A stretch of DNA of 15,109 bases from the NCBI GenBank assembly GCA_903895005.1, contig CAITSH010000240.1:1-15109 (forward strand), in the 5' to 3' direction. The notes beneath the pieces are model-generated. The model did not search any database. It worked only from the letters and a program-made list of their open reading frames with translations, and was not told the origin of the DNA. A program made the position numbers and the translations under genes. Positions 14,627 through 15,109 of this stretch are shown in pieces. Positions within the stretch are counted from its first letter, which is position 1; every line of letters starts with the position of its first letter. The DNA comes from an uncultured Pseudomonadota bacterium. Its GTDB lineage: Bacteria; Pseudomonadota; Gammaproteobacteria; Burkholderiales; SG8-39.

Positions 14627-15109
14627 GTGAAGGCCCCGGCAGAACAACTTGAACTGATCCGCCGCGGCTGCGAAGAGCTGCTGATCGAGGCCGAGCTGAT
14701 TGAAAAGCTCAAAAGCGGCCGGCCGCTGCGAATCAAGCTTGGCATGGACCCGACGGCACCCGACCTGCACCTCGGGCATACCGTGGTCATCAACAAACTG
14801 CGGCATTTCCAGGAGTTGGGCCATACCGCGCAATTCCTGATTGGCGATTTCACCGGCATGATCGGCGACCCCACCGGGAAAAACACGACCCGGCCGCCGC
14901 TTTCGCGCGAGCAGATCCTTGAAAACGCCAAAACCTACCAGCAGCAGGTATTCAAGATACTCGATCCGGATAAAACAGAGATCCTGTTCAACTCGGTGTG
15001 GTGCAACGAATTGGGTGCTGCAGGCATGATTCGCGTCGCCGCCAGCTACACCGACGCGCGCATGCTCGAGCGCGACGATTTTTCCAAGAGATTCAAGGGC
15101 AACCAGCCC
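14627..15109 (+). CDS. tyrS: Tyrosyl-tRNA synthetase, N-terminal part (cut by window end)
   Basis: Class I aminoacyl-tRNA synthetase that charges tRNA-Tyr. 161 codons are visible and the frame is open at the window end; the full protein is about 400 residues. It begins [18 protein letters not shown] and shows [19 protein letters not shown], with HLGH (48-51) as the ATP-binding HIGH motif, then [16 protein letters not shown] and SVWCNELG. The KMSKS motif and S4 tail lie beyond the window. The start is GTG 14627. The frame is closed by TAA at 14585, and no ATG lies between them in this frame. The G-rich GGGACGG (14616-14622) is a plausible ribosome site. Only 72 bases separate it from the divergent M23 gene, so both promoters must lie there or overlap. 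Confidence 0.95.
   Translation, partial: MKAPAEQLELIRRGCEELLIEAELIEKLKSGRPLRIKLGMDPTAPDLHLGHTVVINKLRHFQELGHTAQFLIGDFTGMIGDPTGKNTTRPPLSREQILENAKTYQQQVFKILDPDKTEILFNSVWCNELGAAGMIRVAASYTDARMLERDDFSKRFKGNQP

Noticed and set aside
1..15109. CRISPR array, tRNA/rRNA gene, prophage or transposase gene
   Set aside because: Looked for on both strands. No regularly spaced repeats, no cloverleaf with a T-arm GTTCGA-type motif in a proper setting, and no transposase, integrase or phage protein among the frames.

Overview
The window looks like conserved chromosome from a GC-rich betaproteobacterium. The evidence is a 16-stranded porin of the burkholderial/nitrosomonadal type, a ubiquinone hydroxylase of the Coq7 type, and the gene order rplM-rpsI-argC-(DUF6776-like)-bactofilin-erpA ... 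anmK-M23 peptidase <> tyrS, which I recall from Rhodocyclales, Nitrosomonadales and relatives. I cannot name the genus. No tRNA, rRNA, CRISPR array, complete insertion sequence or phage gene is visible.

Layout. 117-920 is trpC (tryptophan synthesis), followed by a 530-base gap that becomes AT-rich and leads into a porin gene (1451-2878) with a TTG start, a structured leader and a strong terminator. 2967-5231 encodes a TPR/GT41 (SPINDLY-like) O-GlcNAc-transferase homologue and 5247-5888 encodes Coq7. A convergent OsmC-family gene (6000-6422, minus) backs onto a near-consensus sigma-70 promoter that drives rplM-rpsI (6681-7501, overlapping by ATGA, with its own terminator). Next on the plus strand come argC (7642-8673), an uncharacterised membrane coiled-coil protein (8704-9453), a bactofilin (9480-9887) and erpA (9963-10313), closed by a symmetrical terminator that can serve both strands. 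The minus strand then carries a TPR protein with a heptosyltransferase-like C-terminal domain (10386-12056), anmK (12147-13244) and an M23 peptidase (13241-14554). The last two overlap by GTGA. A divergent tyrS starts at a GTG at 14627 and runs off the window.

How the genes fit together. Most are housekeeping: tryptophan, arginine and ubiquinone synthesis, Fe-S delivery, translation. A second theme is the cell envelope: porin, bactofilin with its candidate membrane partner, murein endopeptidase and anhydro-MurNAc recycling kinase. Two unrelated TPR-glycosyltransferases of unknown target are set among these genes.

I see no clear new multi-gene system. The parts most worth a second look are the DUF6776-like/bactofilin pair, the GT41 gene beside the porin, and the porin leader with its direct repeats and mutually exclusive hairpins next to the ribosome binding site.
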